This document shows positions 10,531-22,216 of a DNA stretch of 64,000 bases, in pieces. Origin of the DNA: Ophiobolus disseminans (taxonomy: Eukaryota; Ascomycota; Dothideomycetes; Pleosporales; Phaeosphaeriaceae); NCBI GenBank assembly GCA_010093685.1, contig MU006248.1, forward strand, positions 62,001-126,000. The letters are read 5' to 3'. The stretch's first letter is position 1. Each line of letters opens with the position of its first letter. Position numbers and translations under genes: made by a program. The notes under the pieces are model-generated. The model saw only the letters and a program-made list of their open reading frames with translations. It searched no databases and was not told the DNA's origin.

Positions 10531-12437
10531 CTACCACGTCCCACTCACACTCGCGCTTCCCTGGCACCCAGGCACAGTGTACGCTCTATTCGAACTACTC
10601 TCCCACGTCACCGCGCCTCCACTCGCGACCTTCACAAACTTGTACTGCACTGCCGAGCCCGCAGCCATGGGCAAAGTGATCGTCCACACAGGGTTACTGG
10701 CGGTATAGCTAGCGGCTGAGAGCCTAGGTGCGTTGTTTGGGTTCCAGCTTCCTAGCTGCGTGGTGTTACCGACGATCTTAATAGTCTCGCCTACCACGGT
10801 TGTGACCCGCTGCGTGAAGCTGACGGAGACGGAAGTCGGGCATGCAGTAGATGTGGCGCGGGTACTCGAAGTAGTGCGGATCGCGGATGACGCGCGGACT
10901 GCGGATGTGACGAGCGTCGTGGGTGAACCTAGTCCTGATTCTCCGCCGGTCGCAAGAAGGACGATGGGGTTGCCGTTGCTGACGGTAACGCAGACTTGAC
11001 CGCTGCCATCTGACGTGATGACTGTACTACTGCCACTGAAGACATCAGTCCAGCGTCCATTGGTCTTTTGACTGTTGAAGCAGTGCTGAGCATTGGAGCT
11101 GCTTCCAGCATTGGTAGTGAGGACGACAAGGTTGCCACCTGCTCGAGACCATGCGTAGGCGTTGCTAGACACATAGACATGTGTGTGGTCATTGCCTGCA
11201 AGGCCTCCGGCTGACTTGCGTGCAGCGGTAAGCTTTTTGATGGCCTGATACATGTTCGCATTGGTGTTGAAGCTGCTACGCCACAGGTCTTCACGGTTGG
11301 CTGGATCTTCGCCACCAGCGTAGGCTTGCTCCGTTCCATAGTAAAGGATCGGGATACCTCGCGAAAGGATGACGAAAGCCAGCGCATTCTTCAGCAGTGT
11401 TTGGTCGTTCTTGACATTCAACCATCGCGGGTTGTCATGGTTGTCAAGGAATGTGCCGAGCGCTGAGGGATCAGGGAACGTGTTGCTGACAGTGTTCATC
11501 ATGTCGACCAGATCTTGTGCGCTTCCAGTCTGCTGATAGAAGCGGTTCATCGGGTAGTACGTTGCGTAGTTCAGGAGGCCTGACATGAGCTTCGCATACT
11601 GGGCCAGGTAGGTGGGATTTCCATCCCACACTTCGCCAATGCTGTAAACCCCTGCGGCGGACGCGAATCCGGGCCAGAAGTCCTGTTCGACATGTTTGAC
11701 AGTATCAATGCGGACACCATCGAACTGATACTCCTTCACGAGCCAGTTGACCCATGTATTCAGGACATTGCGGATTTCGGAGGATTGGGTGTTCAAGTCT
11801 GGTAGCCTGGCAATGCGACAGTCCTCGATCGAAGTCTGGTCGTCATAGGAGATGTTGCAGTCCGAGTGGTAAGACAAGGCCTGATTTAGAGGCTCAGGCC
11901 GGTTGTCGGCGATGGCACCAAAGCCCATGTGATTTGCTACGACATCGATCATTACGTAAATCCCCTGTCAAATTTTAGTTGTAGTTAATGGAGTGTGCGT
12001 CCGAGATGCGTACCTTAGCGTGAGCGGAAGAAACGAGACTCTTCAAATCTGCCGCGGTGCCGTAGTTGGAGTTAACGGCATATAGATCTTGCGCCCAGTA
12101 GCCGTGATAGCCACCAGCCGAGTCTTGCACTCATCAGCACAATGATAATGTACGTCTCTACAAGTGTGTACTTACTCGCAACAACAGGCGTAATCCAAAT
12201 AGCATCGAAACCCAAACCCTTGATATAGTCCAGCTTTGACTCCAGGCCTTGAAATGTACCACCACAGTAGTCGCCAAGATTGCCACACGATCCGCCTCCA
12301 GAGTCGCTGCTGCTCCGAGCAATTCGATCGGTCAAGACGAAGTAGATGCTACGAGACTTCCAAGCATTAGTGTCGGCAGCGGAAACTAGGGAAGTGACGT
12401 AGAGTAAAAAGGTCAGAAGAGAGCTAAGAAACATCAT
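10531..12437 (-). CDS. Secreted alpha-amylase (GH13) with C-terminal CBM20
   Basis: Endo-acting hydrolase of alpha-1,4 bonds in starch, secreted. Three exons on the minus strand (12437-12176, 12123-12014, 11964-10531) give 601 aa. The signal peptide is MMFLSSLLTFLLYVTSLVSA. The four GH13 regions are present: DVVANH, GVRIDTVKH (nucleophile Asp ~211), GEVWD (acid/base Glu ~235) and FLDNHD (Asp ~301). The spliced segment ITPVVANSAGGYHGYWAQDLY matches Taka-amylase around its first intron. A Ser/Thr-rich linker near residue 490 leads to a CBM20 (TIKIVGNTTQLGSWNPNNAP to the C-terminal W). The start at 12437 gives a normal signal peptide; an in-frame ATG at 12473 would add 12 residues. It is transcribed divergently from the AA13 gene, which carries a very similar CBM20. 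Confidence 0.95.
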
Positions 12438-13464
12438 CTTGAGAGTATAAGATAGATTGTAAAAGGGGCTCAATGTGCCGACTGCTGTTGTCGCAATGTC
12501 CCGGGGAAGTTTTCGATGGTCTTTTATATCAAGCGATCCACAGCCTCATTCCAATCCACCACACCTCTTGAAGTTCGAAAGAGTAGAGATCGGCAAGTGT
12601 ATTGGTGGTTCGCGTAGCCCTAAAACTGCCGTAGTCATGAGTCGTGTAGATGCAGCTTCGAAGAATTCCCGAAGTCGTTTATGATCACTTATGTGCCTGG
12701 CGGTCCGGCTTACGACCCGTAAAGCATGTGAATGTCGCAAGGATTCAAACATGATGTACACCATGGTTTATATGATCTTCAGTCGGACCGAGACGTGCGC
12801 CGGTAATTGTGCATGAATAGGTGTCGCGTGGACGCGGAGCCGAACTTGTGGGGTACATGAAACGGTGCACGAGCCCAATTGGGAAGCTGCAAAGCCAGAC
12901 TGTAAGCTACAAATCATGCCGTGAGGTACACTTGTCTCGAATCGGCCTAATTTCCGGGTGGTTGTTTCGAAGCAATTGGTGATGCAATTGAGATGAAGAG
13001 GGACCGCGTGGTGGAGATGACGATGCGAGCGGGATTCTGATTGCAAGCGAACTCCACGACCTCGGATCTGGGGTTTGGCGTTGCTTGCGCCCGGTTTTGA
13101 AGGCGGAGCCCCGCAATCTAGCACATGGTAGCGTGGAAATAGATTAAGGTGCGGGCCGGAATTTTTTCCAACGCTCGTGACCACAACGCTCTTCGATGGA
13201 GGTGTCAAGTCCGGCGTTAGGGTACATCTGCTCCGACTTCTGTCCAATAATCGCCTGGTCGACACATGCCACAATCTAAGAGGGCGCACGCCGAATATGG
13301 CCGAGGAAGTTGTTCGAAGTATTGTGGGAAGAGGAAGAGGACGTGAGAAATTTGATATATAACAAGCAGAGGAGACAGAAGAAATGGAACGCACCAAAGG
13401 CACAACAAGCGACCTCTTCATCAGCTTCTACACTTGCCATATCTTGCTGCAATCCTGAAGCATA
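12438..13464. promoter_or_regulatory. Bidirectional promoter region of the amylase and AA13 genes
   Basis: The two starch genes diverge from this 1-kb interval. A minus-strand TATAAAA at 12528-12522 lies 85 bp before the amylase ATG, and a plus-strand TATATAA at 13356-13362 lies about 100 bp before the AA13 ATG. Hexamers matching the CreA consensus SYGGRG occur at 12501 (CCGGGG), 12848 (GTGGGG) and 13068 (CTGGGG), which would fit carbon catabolite repression. Single short matches are expected by chance, so this is suggestive only. I did not find a clean CGG-N8-CGG AmyR site. Confidence 0.55.
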
Positions 13465-14756
13465 ATGCGCTCCTCAATCATTCAACTTCTTGCTGGTGTA
13501 GCCAGCGTACAAGCCCATGGTTACCTCTCAGCTCCCATGAGCCGGACTGGCCTCAATGCACAAGCCGGTGCAGACACCTGTCCGGAGTGCACCATCTTGG
13601 AGCCTGTGACTGCATGGCCAGATCTTGACAGTGCAGCTGTCGGTCGCAGCGGTCCTTGTGGTTACAATGCTCGAGTCTCGGTGGACTGTAAGTTGTACAT
13701 TTCGTCGGCGCTAACAAACCAACGCTGACTTCTGTTCTTGCTGTAAGACAATCAGCCAGGTCCACGATGGGGCTCGCAGCCAGTTATCACTTACACAGGC
13801 GGTGAGACGGTCGACGTTCAATGGTGTGTCGACAACAACGGTGATCATGGTGGTAAGTAAGGCCAGAGGGCAGACAGCAGAATGATGCAACTGCTGACTT
13901 TGTGTACCAATGTCTAGGCATGTTTGCATATCGCATCTGTCAAGATCAAGCGCTTGTAGACAAGTTTTTAACTCCCGGCTACCTCCCAACCGATGCGGAG
14001 AAGCAGGCTGCTGAAAAGTGCTTCGAAGCAGGAACGCTCAAGTGCACCGACGTTGCTGGCCAGAGCTGCGGATATAACCCAGACTGTCAACAAGGTCAGC
14101 CATGCTGGCGCAACGACTGGTTTTCCTGCAAGGGCTTCCAGGAGGGCAGCAAGTGCCGCGGTGTCGACAATGCACCCATCAACTCTTGCTACACTAGCAT
14201 CGCTGGTGGCTACACCGTCAGCTCCAAAATCAAGATTCCGAACTACTCCTCGAACCACACGTTGCTATCGTTTAAATGGAACTCGTTCCAAACGCCGCAG
14301 ATCTACCTGACGTGCGCGGATATCAAAATCACTGGGTCAGGAAGCACTTCACCCAACCCTCCAGCGTCAAGCAAAGCAGCCACACCTACATCATCGATCA
14401 AGGCCACTCCGATCCCATCGGCGACTGGCTGTGCAAGTCCTGTCTCGACAGTCGCTGTGACTTTCAACTCCAAGACGACCACTTCGGTTGGCCAGACCAT
14501 CAAGATCGTGGGTTCGATTTCGCAGCTCGGAGGCTGGAACACTGCTTCTGCGCCGGCGTTGTCGGCATCGAAATATACTGCGTCGAATCCGACATGGTCA
14601 ACGTCGATTAACTTGCCGGCAGGTACAAGTTTCGAGTATAAATTTATCAGGGTCGAAAACAACGGTGCTGTAACGTACGAGTCGGGCGCCAATCGTGCGT
14701 ACACGGTACCGAGTGGGTGTGCCGGCACGGCAACGGTGGATACGCAGTGGAAGTGA
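13465..14756 (+). CDS. AA13 starch-active lytic polysaccharide monooxygenase with CBM20
   Basis: Copper enzyme that oxidatively cleaves starch chains, secreted. Exons 13465-13687, 13748-13852 and 13918-14756 give 388 aa. Cleavage of MRSSIIQLLAGVASVQA leaves an N-terminal His (HGYLSAPMSRTG), the first ligand of the histidine brace. The second His lies in NNGDHGGMF at mature residue 91. The family signatures DTCPECTILEPVTAWPD, GRSGPCGYNARVSVDYNQP, YNPDCQQGQPCWRNDWFSC and SSNHTLLSFKWNSFQT match AA13 enzymes of Aspergillus closely. A Pro/Ser/Thr linker leads to a CBM20 ending in TVDTQWK. That module resembles the amylase CBM20 in TIKIVG.xxQLG.W, YTASNP and NRAYTVP. The neighbouring amylase should benefit from chain breaks made on granular starch. 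Confidence 0.95.
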
Positions 14757-15153
14757 ATGTTAAGGGTCATGAATGAGTCGCGTTTGTGCTGTGCCTGTCG
14801 CGTCCATGTTGGTAGTCCAATTACAGCGACTGTTTTCGATGCTATTCTTTAGCTATCGTGCTGGCTGCCGCTCCATACGTGATCCTCATTGCATCGACAA
14901 CTTACTTCTTTGTGAACAATAATTCAAGCTTCATGTGCAGTCCCTATCTGTCATCTCATGTGTCGATAGCTGATCGTGTGTGGAAGCTTGATGTGATGAT
15001 CCGTGATAGGATAGGTGGTTGGTTGTGTCTGAAGCTAAAGAGGAGACGCGGCGCGAGGACACCTGCATAACGCGCTAGCCCCGCGCCAAGACTTGGCCTG
15101 AATGCACGCGCCAAACCTCGCGTTGCCTCATCTCTTCCTGCATTAACCTCAAG
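14757..15153. other. Intergenic region
   Basis: 3' UTR of the AA13 gene followed by the promoter of the next gene. No other feature seen. Confidence 0.35.
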
Positions 15154-16682
15154 ATGTCTCATATGGGCGACCGCGTCTACACTCCGCAAGGTCAACGCAA
15201 GTATATCGGGTTGCATAACGAACTCCTGGATCGTCCATGGACGGCGAAGAAAAGACGGGGCTCAGTGACCGACAGAGCGGTTGAAGACTTCCGCGTTGCT
15301 GAAGTCACAGGTATCACACCAGACAGGATAACCCCTCTGAATCCATCCCTGTTGGGAGACGTCGATGTAATGGCACGTATGTTCCGCCAAGTCTGTGGGC
15401 GACAGGAAAGCATCGCGCGGTTCACGGAAGACAGCCTGCTACCTGATGACTCGGAGCTCAAATTTGCGAAGAAGCAAGTGCAGGCTGCTAAAGAAGAAGT
15501 TGCCAATATATTGAGCAGTTGCTTGCTGAGTCTGAGCAAGGTCACCGAAACAACGTATCAGTGGGCGGACAAAGTGGTAGAACTGACCCTCAACCGAGAT
15601 AATTGGTGGGAGGGGTATAACATCTTATCTGCAGGCACGTCTCGTGGTAGGGTCTTACTGCCAACCAACTGACATTTTGTGCAGAATTGCAGGATGACCT
15701 CATCGAGCGAGCCCTAAAAACATCGCCCCCGAAAGATGCCGCTCAATATTCGCAATACCTCGTCAGGTGCCTGAAGAGTGCACTAGTGGGGAGCAGGCTA
15801 AGCACCACTAGGAAATGTGCATTCGTTCGAAGGGCTTACATCGAGCTGTGGCGTCTGACCCGGATGGCCCATGGCTCCCGTCACGCTTGGACATACTGCA
15901 CAATGCTTTGCCTGGAAGTGTTTTTGGCGCATCCTCAACACATCCCACTTACTGCAAAAGACCTCTTCCGTGGTGACGATGTTGCGTCAATTTTAGCAGA
16001 GATCGTTGGCGACCTTAAGAGCTCATCCACCCAAGTTCTTTCAGACGGCGAAAAAGTCATAACTCAGGTCAATCTAGCAGCCTTTGCGCGCGATTTACGA
16101 GGGGCAATGGACGACTACCCGTGCGTGCAAGACGATTGCGGACACAAGTCCCTTCACGACGTTTACAACACCATCTTGCAGGAAGCTCGACGTGAAGTTC
16201 GTCATCGCGTATATTTCGCGCTCGGAGATCGGTTGCCCGCTGAACTTACTGAGATGATTGTGGAAGCCGCTGTCGTTGCCGAACAAGTAGACAAGATCTT
16301 GCTGTCGACTGCACTGGATTTTGAAGGGAACAACAACCTTTCATGTACAAATTGGGAGAACGATGACGATGACGAAGCCGAGAGATTCGGTCTGAACTGC
16401 GAAAAGTCACGCTGGAATGCGGATTCGAATCGCGAATGGGACATGGGGTCTGTCCTCTCAGCGCACGATGGCGATTCTGATGCAGATTATGGTTCTGACG
16501 ATCCGATGCCTCGCACGCGCCCAATCCCGCCGTGGGACGTCTACACGGATTTATCCACGGATTTGTCAGCTGGGGAGGCGCAGGATCTTATCGACGACAA
16601 TGAAAGACATCTCGCAGAAGAGGGTTTGGCAGACACGGGTGATCAGAACAGGACCGACGGCAATGAAGTTGACGAAGAATGA
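15154..16682 (+). CDS. Hypothetical protein, two exons
   Basis: I do not recognise this protein of about 496 aa. Exon 1 starts MSHMGDRVYTPQGQRKY at 15154 and ends near 15646; exon 2 starts near 15685. The donor GTAGGG at 15647 with acceptor CAG at 15682-15684 keeps the frame but gives a 38-nt intron. A 41-nt alternative (donor GTCTTA, acceptor TTGCAG) also keeps it. The middle is predicted helical. The last 120 residues are strongly acidic (ENDDDDEAERF, DGDSDADYGSDDP, DDNERHLAEE). There is no signal peptide or membrane segment, so it is probably intracellular. The acidic tail hints at a nuclear or chromatin context, but that is weak. Confidence 0.6.
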
Positions 16683-17080
16683 ACTCAGCCACCAATTCTC
16701 GAGGAGCGTACGCTACTCTACTTCCACACATCAGTTCTCTTCTAGATTCAGGCTTCTCCCCAGATTCTATCTGTTCAAGTTCAGCAGCCAATCGGAGAAA
16801 ACAGCCATAATATGGTTACCAATTCCGGATGCTCCTGTTTAGCCGGTCTCACTCCAAGTGGCCGAGACTACTGCACACCTAAATGGAGCCTCATCAATAC
16901 ATATTGAGCCGCGTACATTCCATACGAATATACTGGCTGTCCGCCAGTTGAGCCGCGTGGCGCATTGCAGAACGTTCAAAAGTCGCAGGATCCCGCAACC
17001 ACGATTCACGATCTTGGCTTTCGACTTCTCACCGACCAACAACATCAAGTCCAGGCACGCAAGATCATCGTAAATCATAC
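16683..17080. other. Intergenic region
   Basis: 3' UTR of the preceding gene and promoter of the small secreted protein. No other feature seen. Confidence 0.35.
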
Positions 17081-17407
17081 ATGATGAAGCTCACGCTCAT
17101 CGCCCTCGTCTTCGCCGCCGTTGTCACAGCCACGCCGCACCCTTGGGCCGCACCACAAGCCAGTCTCGTCCCTACGCCAAGCCGTGGACGCAATAGAACG
17201 CACAAGAATCGGACGCACAAGAACCCACACAAGGAACCAACGCCTACTTTCCAAGCACCATGCGAGTGCCCGAAGCCGATTGTCCCGATGAATCTGTTAA
17301 GCGAGAACGAGGTAAGTGGCACACTTCACATGTGGTACCAGAGGGTATTCTAACAGCTTGAAGCGGTGTTTAATGGAGCATGCAACAGCGATGGGATGTT
17401 ACCTTAA
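17081..17407 (+). CDS. Small secreted protein
   Basis: Two exons, 17081-17311 and 17357-17407, joined in phase 0 across a 45-nt intron (GTAAGT donor, AACAG acceptor), give 93 aa. The signal peptide MMKLTLIALVFAAVVTATP is clear. The mature part is basic and His/Asn-rich (RGRNRTHKNRTHKNPHKE) and contains a CEC pair plus a further Cys near the end (FNGACNSDGMLP). The join LLSENE-LEAVFNGAC reads smoothly. No known domain is visible. Size and secretion fit a candidate effector or cell-surface peptide, but nothing in the sequence proves that role. Confidence 0.6.
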
Positions 17408-17703
17408 AGCAAAGGGCGGGTGTCCGTCACCTGCACCGGCTTGTGGGCTGGGTGTTTTGCCTGCGATTCCATACACGCACTGATAGAGAGGACGGAAAAA
17501 GATTGTCCAAGTGTTAAGTTGATTTGCATGATAGCTGCGAAGATTCGTTGCTCTCAAGCGTGGAAAACACCCCCAAGTTCCTCCATGAATAGCTATCGCA
17601 TACCTGACATCGTCAACTTTTAGCAATGCGTTCTCCAACGCGCCTCACGGCGTCAGTCCAGTCCAAACAACCCAATCTCTTCCACCACGCTTCCTGCACC
17701 ATC

Positions 17704-20128
17704 TCAATCAGTCTTCACTCTCTTTCTCTTGCCACTCAGTTCCTCTTCCCCCTCCTCCGCTGCGCGCTTCTTCTTCGCAATCCTCAGAACCCTCTGCCTA
17801 TCCTTCTTCAACGCCTCGACGTGACGACCAAGAACTTCCTTGTCCGGACAGCCGCCTTCACCCGGCTCAATCAGTGACGAGATACCCGCCTCTTGCAGCA
17901 CATCAGGAACAGCACTGAGCAAGACATCATACCTCGCCGTCTCGCGACACCAAACAATCAGCTGCGTAAGCGGTCCAGCATCAACACCCTGCGGCAGTTC
18001 CAGCAGTCCATGCATCAGCCCGAGAATCGGATAATCGACCAAATCGGGATTGTCGTGCGTCCACGTCTCAGCCGTATAGCTATGTACCTCACTCTCCTGT
18101 TCATCGCGAGACATGCTGCCGTTGCTACCTTCACTCGCCTTGGCCGACGCATTGGTGATGCTTGAGCGAATGGTCGAGCTATTCTTAGCCGCGTCGCCTG
18201 ATAGCTGGCGCACCATGTTGATCATATTTGTGATGTCGCCAGCGATCATGCCGGAGCGCACCAGGCGGTTGGCGCCTTTCGGCCACATATAGTGCGAGGG
18301 GAAGTAGCTGAGCAGTTCTTGGAGCGTGAACTCGACGTCTCCGAGGAGGGCGATGTTGACGTTGACAGGTGGCGCCATGCTCCTGAAGGGGCAGAATTCG
18401 CGCGCGTTCTGTGCTAGTAAGTATGGGGCGAGGGGATCGTTGGGTGCTTCGAAGGTGTCGCGTATGGCACGACCCATGAGGCTTGCGATAGGCGATTTGA
18501 AGCGTCGAGCTGAGCGCCAGATGCCGGTGCCATGCCAGGTCTTTGTGGGCGAGGGAACGAAAGCGGTGGTTGGGTTAGTCTCCTTCTCTTTCATCCAGCG
18601 CCACGCGTCTTCGAGATCGACGACGTTGTCCGGACAGTCTCGGCCTTCGAAATAGAATGAAAGAGGGGTATCGCCAGGGACTGCTACGTCTTTAACTTCC
18701 GTAGAAGAGTCGCCAGTGGACCGAGTTACTTCCATCGCTTGAGTACCACAGAAGATCTCGCCTTGAGGCCAAGGAAGAACCCAATCAACGCCATCGAAGT
18801 TGTACCTCTCCTCGTCCGAGCCGTCGCTGAAATAGGTCGCATCTGGCAGCAAGCCAGCTTCTGGATGGCATTCACCACCTGGGACGAACTTTGCCAAACC
18901 GCCTTGCTGAACCTCCTCGCACGTGAGCGGTAGAGGACCGATGGGCGTAAGCTTGAAGGCTTGATGGTATGGGTCAAAGGCAATCGGCAGGAACCCGGAC
19001 CACGATATGTGGCGCCAGCCCATCGGGAGAACGAGCGGTGGGAGCGCGTATATGGAAGGCAAGCCATCAATGACAGGTACGAGCGAAGGGTTGAAGAGCA
19101 GACGCGGGTCTAGCTGTGGGTACGCGTACGACGGATGGGTGCTGCCACCTGGAGGATACTGCAACTGCCAATCTAGCGTCAAGACGGCCGGGTTGGGATC
19201 GGGCGGAAGTTGGGCGATGGCTTCCTCAGTCAGGCTCGACTCGGGCGGCGGGGCTGGCGGTGCGGTCGGGACTTGCGTGACTGCTTTGGGCGATTTAATC
19301 GGTTCGACGACGATCTCGTTATCGACAACTACAATACAGCGATGTCAGTAAGTGTCTCATAACACAAAGCCCGGATAGCTTACCTTTGGCAGTATCGTTG
19401 CGAGTAAGCCGAGTGCTTCGACGCGTGCTTGTGGTGTTTTGCTCTCCAACGAGTTGCGCAGCAAGCTCCGCATCGCGAATCTGCTGCTGAAGTCTCTCGA
19501 AATGCGTCAGTAGTGGCTCGTCGTCGCTTGAGCTCCCTTGGGTGACGCTGAAGTTGGAGCGCCGACGGGTTGTCACCAAAGCCTGACTATCCTGGAGCTC
19601 TACTTGCAAGCCAATACCGCCACCGCCGTTGTTTCCGCGCGCGATGGTGTCGCTTGACGCATAGGCATCGCCGTAAGGGAGCACTTGAGCGCCTGCGTAG
19701 CCACTGTCTTCACGCTCTCGAAGACCTCGCTGCAAGCTTGGCGACTGCATAAAGGCGTCATTGAAACCCGGAGTGCTGGGTGTCAGGAGGCCATAACCAT
19801 TTGTGAGTCCTTGGTTTCCGCCAGGCGTAGCGAAGTCGAAGCGAGCGGTTCTACGAGGCGTCACCGGCAATCCCACGGTCTCGAATCCAGTAGTCTTGAG
19901 GTCCGACTTTGGCGAAACGTCTGCGATGGCACTGTCAGCAACCTCGCAAACGTTCAAGATCCGACAAATGTTACCGGAGATGAAGTAGGCGTCCCGCGCG
20001 GGAGACGGCGTGCGATAGCCTCTTCCCATGATGTCAATGGTCTCTTTGCCTTCGTTCTCGATCGGGGCAGACTTTGCTCGGGATTGTTGAGTCGCCTTAG
20101 AAATCTGCTTCTCTCGTAAGTTATCCAT
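17704..20128 (-). CDS. Hypothetical protein, 789 aa, two exons
   Basis: I do not recognise the family. Exon 1 is 20128-19384 and exon 2 is 19328-17704, with a GTAAGC donor and TGTAG acceptor, in phase. The N-terminal 250 residues are low complexity with Thr/Pro motifs (RGYRTPSPARDAYF, GYGLLTPSTPGFNDAF), a short helix (FERLQQQIRDAELAAQLV) and a basic patch. The second part is globular (MGWRHISWSGFLPIAFDPYHQAF, LTLQELLSYFP-like segment, HYMWPKGANRLVRSGM). The C-terminus is basic and resembles a nuclear localisation signal (KKKRAAEEGEEELSGKRKRV). The multiple TP sites suggest phosphorylation by proline-directed kinases. A nuclear role is inferred only. Confidence 0.75.
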
Positions 20129-20681
20129 CTTGCCGAGCGAATGCTGCGGCTGGCGTGGCGTGGCTGTGGTGAGGAGGAGGATGAACGTGAGGTGCTGTAG
20201 TTATGCTAGTGGGCATACCAATTTCCCCACTGCAGGTCCGCTCGAATGCCACCTTCACCTCGAGTTGTGCGTCGCACCATTTCTGGTCTAGGTTTAGTGG
20301 CGATTTCGTGACAGCAGGTATGCCCTCTGCTTAGTTAGATACAATTCTCTCCGGAGATGGTTGCCGGTGTGAGAAGAATAGCTTGCTTGTGTTGATGCGG
20401 TTGAGAGAGAGACGAATTGCGAACAAAGATTAAATTGAGACAACATGAGATGTTGGTTGCAAATCTGACCATACTTTGGCGGTGTACATTCCGCGGGACG
20501 GGAACAGAAGTCACGAAATTGAGCGAGGACGAAGCAGGGTGGAAAGCACTGATACTAGAAAGCATGGTAGTGCAGGATGTCGATGTGACTTTTGCCTATG
20601 ATGTTCTCATTCCTTATTTGTTTCGTCATGCGTCTACGGGCATACCCATCAACGCTGGCTATGTTTGATCAGCGCATCTGC
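20129..20681. other. Intergenic region
   Basis: Promoter of the 789-aa protein gene and 3' side of the carboxypeptidase gene. A GA-rich stretch lies near 20400. No gene supported. Confidence 0.35.
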
Positions 20682-22216
20682 TCATAGAGTGAGGATTGCC
20701 GGACCCTCGCCATCGAAGAACTCTTCGTCTAAGATGCTCAACAGAACTTGCTGGCCGACCCATTGCTCCTCCACAGTGGGCCTGATCCTCTCCGGAGGCA
20801 GTACGAACCCAAAGTCACCGTAGTCGGGAAGCTCGATAGTATAAGCAAACTCCGCACGTCCAACAGTATAGATGTGATCAACTGATGAGCCCGTCGTCGG
20901 GTACAAAACGGCGCCACTGGGTCCAAACGTGAAGGTTGTCGCGTTCGTCGACTCGGCACGAATAGCCTCGCTCATGAGGGCGGCGGCTTTCGTCCACTTG
21001 CCAAGCTCCGGAGGGTAAAGCGTCTCTTTGTAGCCGAAGGGACTGAGGATGAGTTGCGAGTAACTGTGCCAATCGATGAAGAGCTTGATGCCTTGCGCAT
21101 CACGAATCTTGCGGACGAGGTTGTCCAGGCCAACATTCTCAGGCGCGTCACGAGGCACTACGCCTTTGTAAGTCTGCGAACATGGATTTGGTGAGGCGCC
21201 ACGCGGATCTGCATCCCATGCTGTCTCCCAGTTGCGGTTGATATCCCGGCCGAAACATGTCTGGTTGACGGCGTTTGCTGGTGGCGGTTGACGGTTCTTC
21301 CGCCATAGCCGCTCATTTGTTTGGGAGTAGACAAAGCCTAAACATGTTAGCAAGAATAACCGCTATATAAGTTGGCGATGACGAACCATCAGGATTGACG
21401 AAGGGAAAGATGTAGAAGTCGTAGTTGTTCAAAAAAGCCTGAGTAATGTTGTTGCCGGACTTGTAGCCATGGATGAGCTGCTGCGCAACATACTCAACAG
21501 TTCTAGACTAGTTAGATTACACCTGACGAGCGTAGCAGGAGATTACTTACGGGGCTACTATCCACTCGCGAGCATGCACAGTACCATGGTAGAGAACTGC
21601 AGGCTTTCCTGGACCGCCCGCTCCCCATAGGTGTACCCCGAAGATTTCCCGCCCTTCATAAGACGTTCCTGAAGTTGTCCAGTTGGATTGGTTTGCAAAC
21701 GACCCTTGTAATTCTCGCCACCACTCGACATGCTAGACCAAAAATCAGTCAAGGAGTTGTTGACGGAGGATAAATAAACTTACGTCATCGTACGGATGGT
21801 ACTAAAGATGGGTATGAGGAGTCAGTGTAAGTCCCATATGCAGTGCGTTCATGGGCATTACTCACGCTGTCAAACCACGGGTCGTTGGTGTCATTTGCCT
21901 GCCTCTTCCAAGTCTTTCTCTTTACAACTGACTCTTTCGCAATCGATTCTCCTAGGTCGGCGTGTAAAAGGCGGGTGCTGAGGCCAAGTGTCTCAAAGAC
22001 TTCAATTTTATCGCGAGGAATGACAACATCGAGATTGCCATGAGCTTGATCCCAGTAGTCTGAGGCAATTCCATCAAGTCTCTTGTGGACCGCAGCGACC
22101 TGCCGACCAGCCTTGACACGGTAGACCCTGGAGCCATCGTGTGGACTCGCATTTGGGCTGCGAATCGTTGCGGCAGCCGCGAGCGAGACTAGCAGGAAGC
22201 TGAGTAAGAACCTCAT
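20682..22216 (-). CDS. Secreted zinc carboxypeptidase (M14 family)
   Basis: Metallocarboxypeptidase that removes C-terminal residues from peptides, secreted as a proenzyme. Five exons (22216-21866, 21801-21784, 21732-21551, 21502-21387, 21337-20682) give 440 aa. The signal peptide is MRFLLSFLLVSLAAAA. The propeptide (YRVKAGRQVAAV onwards) ends near the basic KRKTWKRQ. The zinc site is complete: HxxE in TVHAREWI and His in IDWHSYSQ. The catalytic Glu lies in YTIELPDYG, with substrate-binding INRNWE and a conserved NPDGF. Exon 2 is an 18-nt microexon encoding YHPYDD, which restores the usual YHxxD...HVEWW transition. It shares a promoter region with the divergent HET gene. It probably serves extracellular nutrition. 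Confidence 0.93.

Noticed and set aside
12768..13421. 217-codon minus-strand open frame in the amylase/AA13 promoter
   Set aside because: No domain or signal, and it would run through the TATA regions of two solid genes.
12438..13464. AmyR sites (CGG-N8-CGG) in the starch promoter
   Set aside because: The two candidates near 12709 and 12943 have 9-nt spacers, so they do not fit the consensus.
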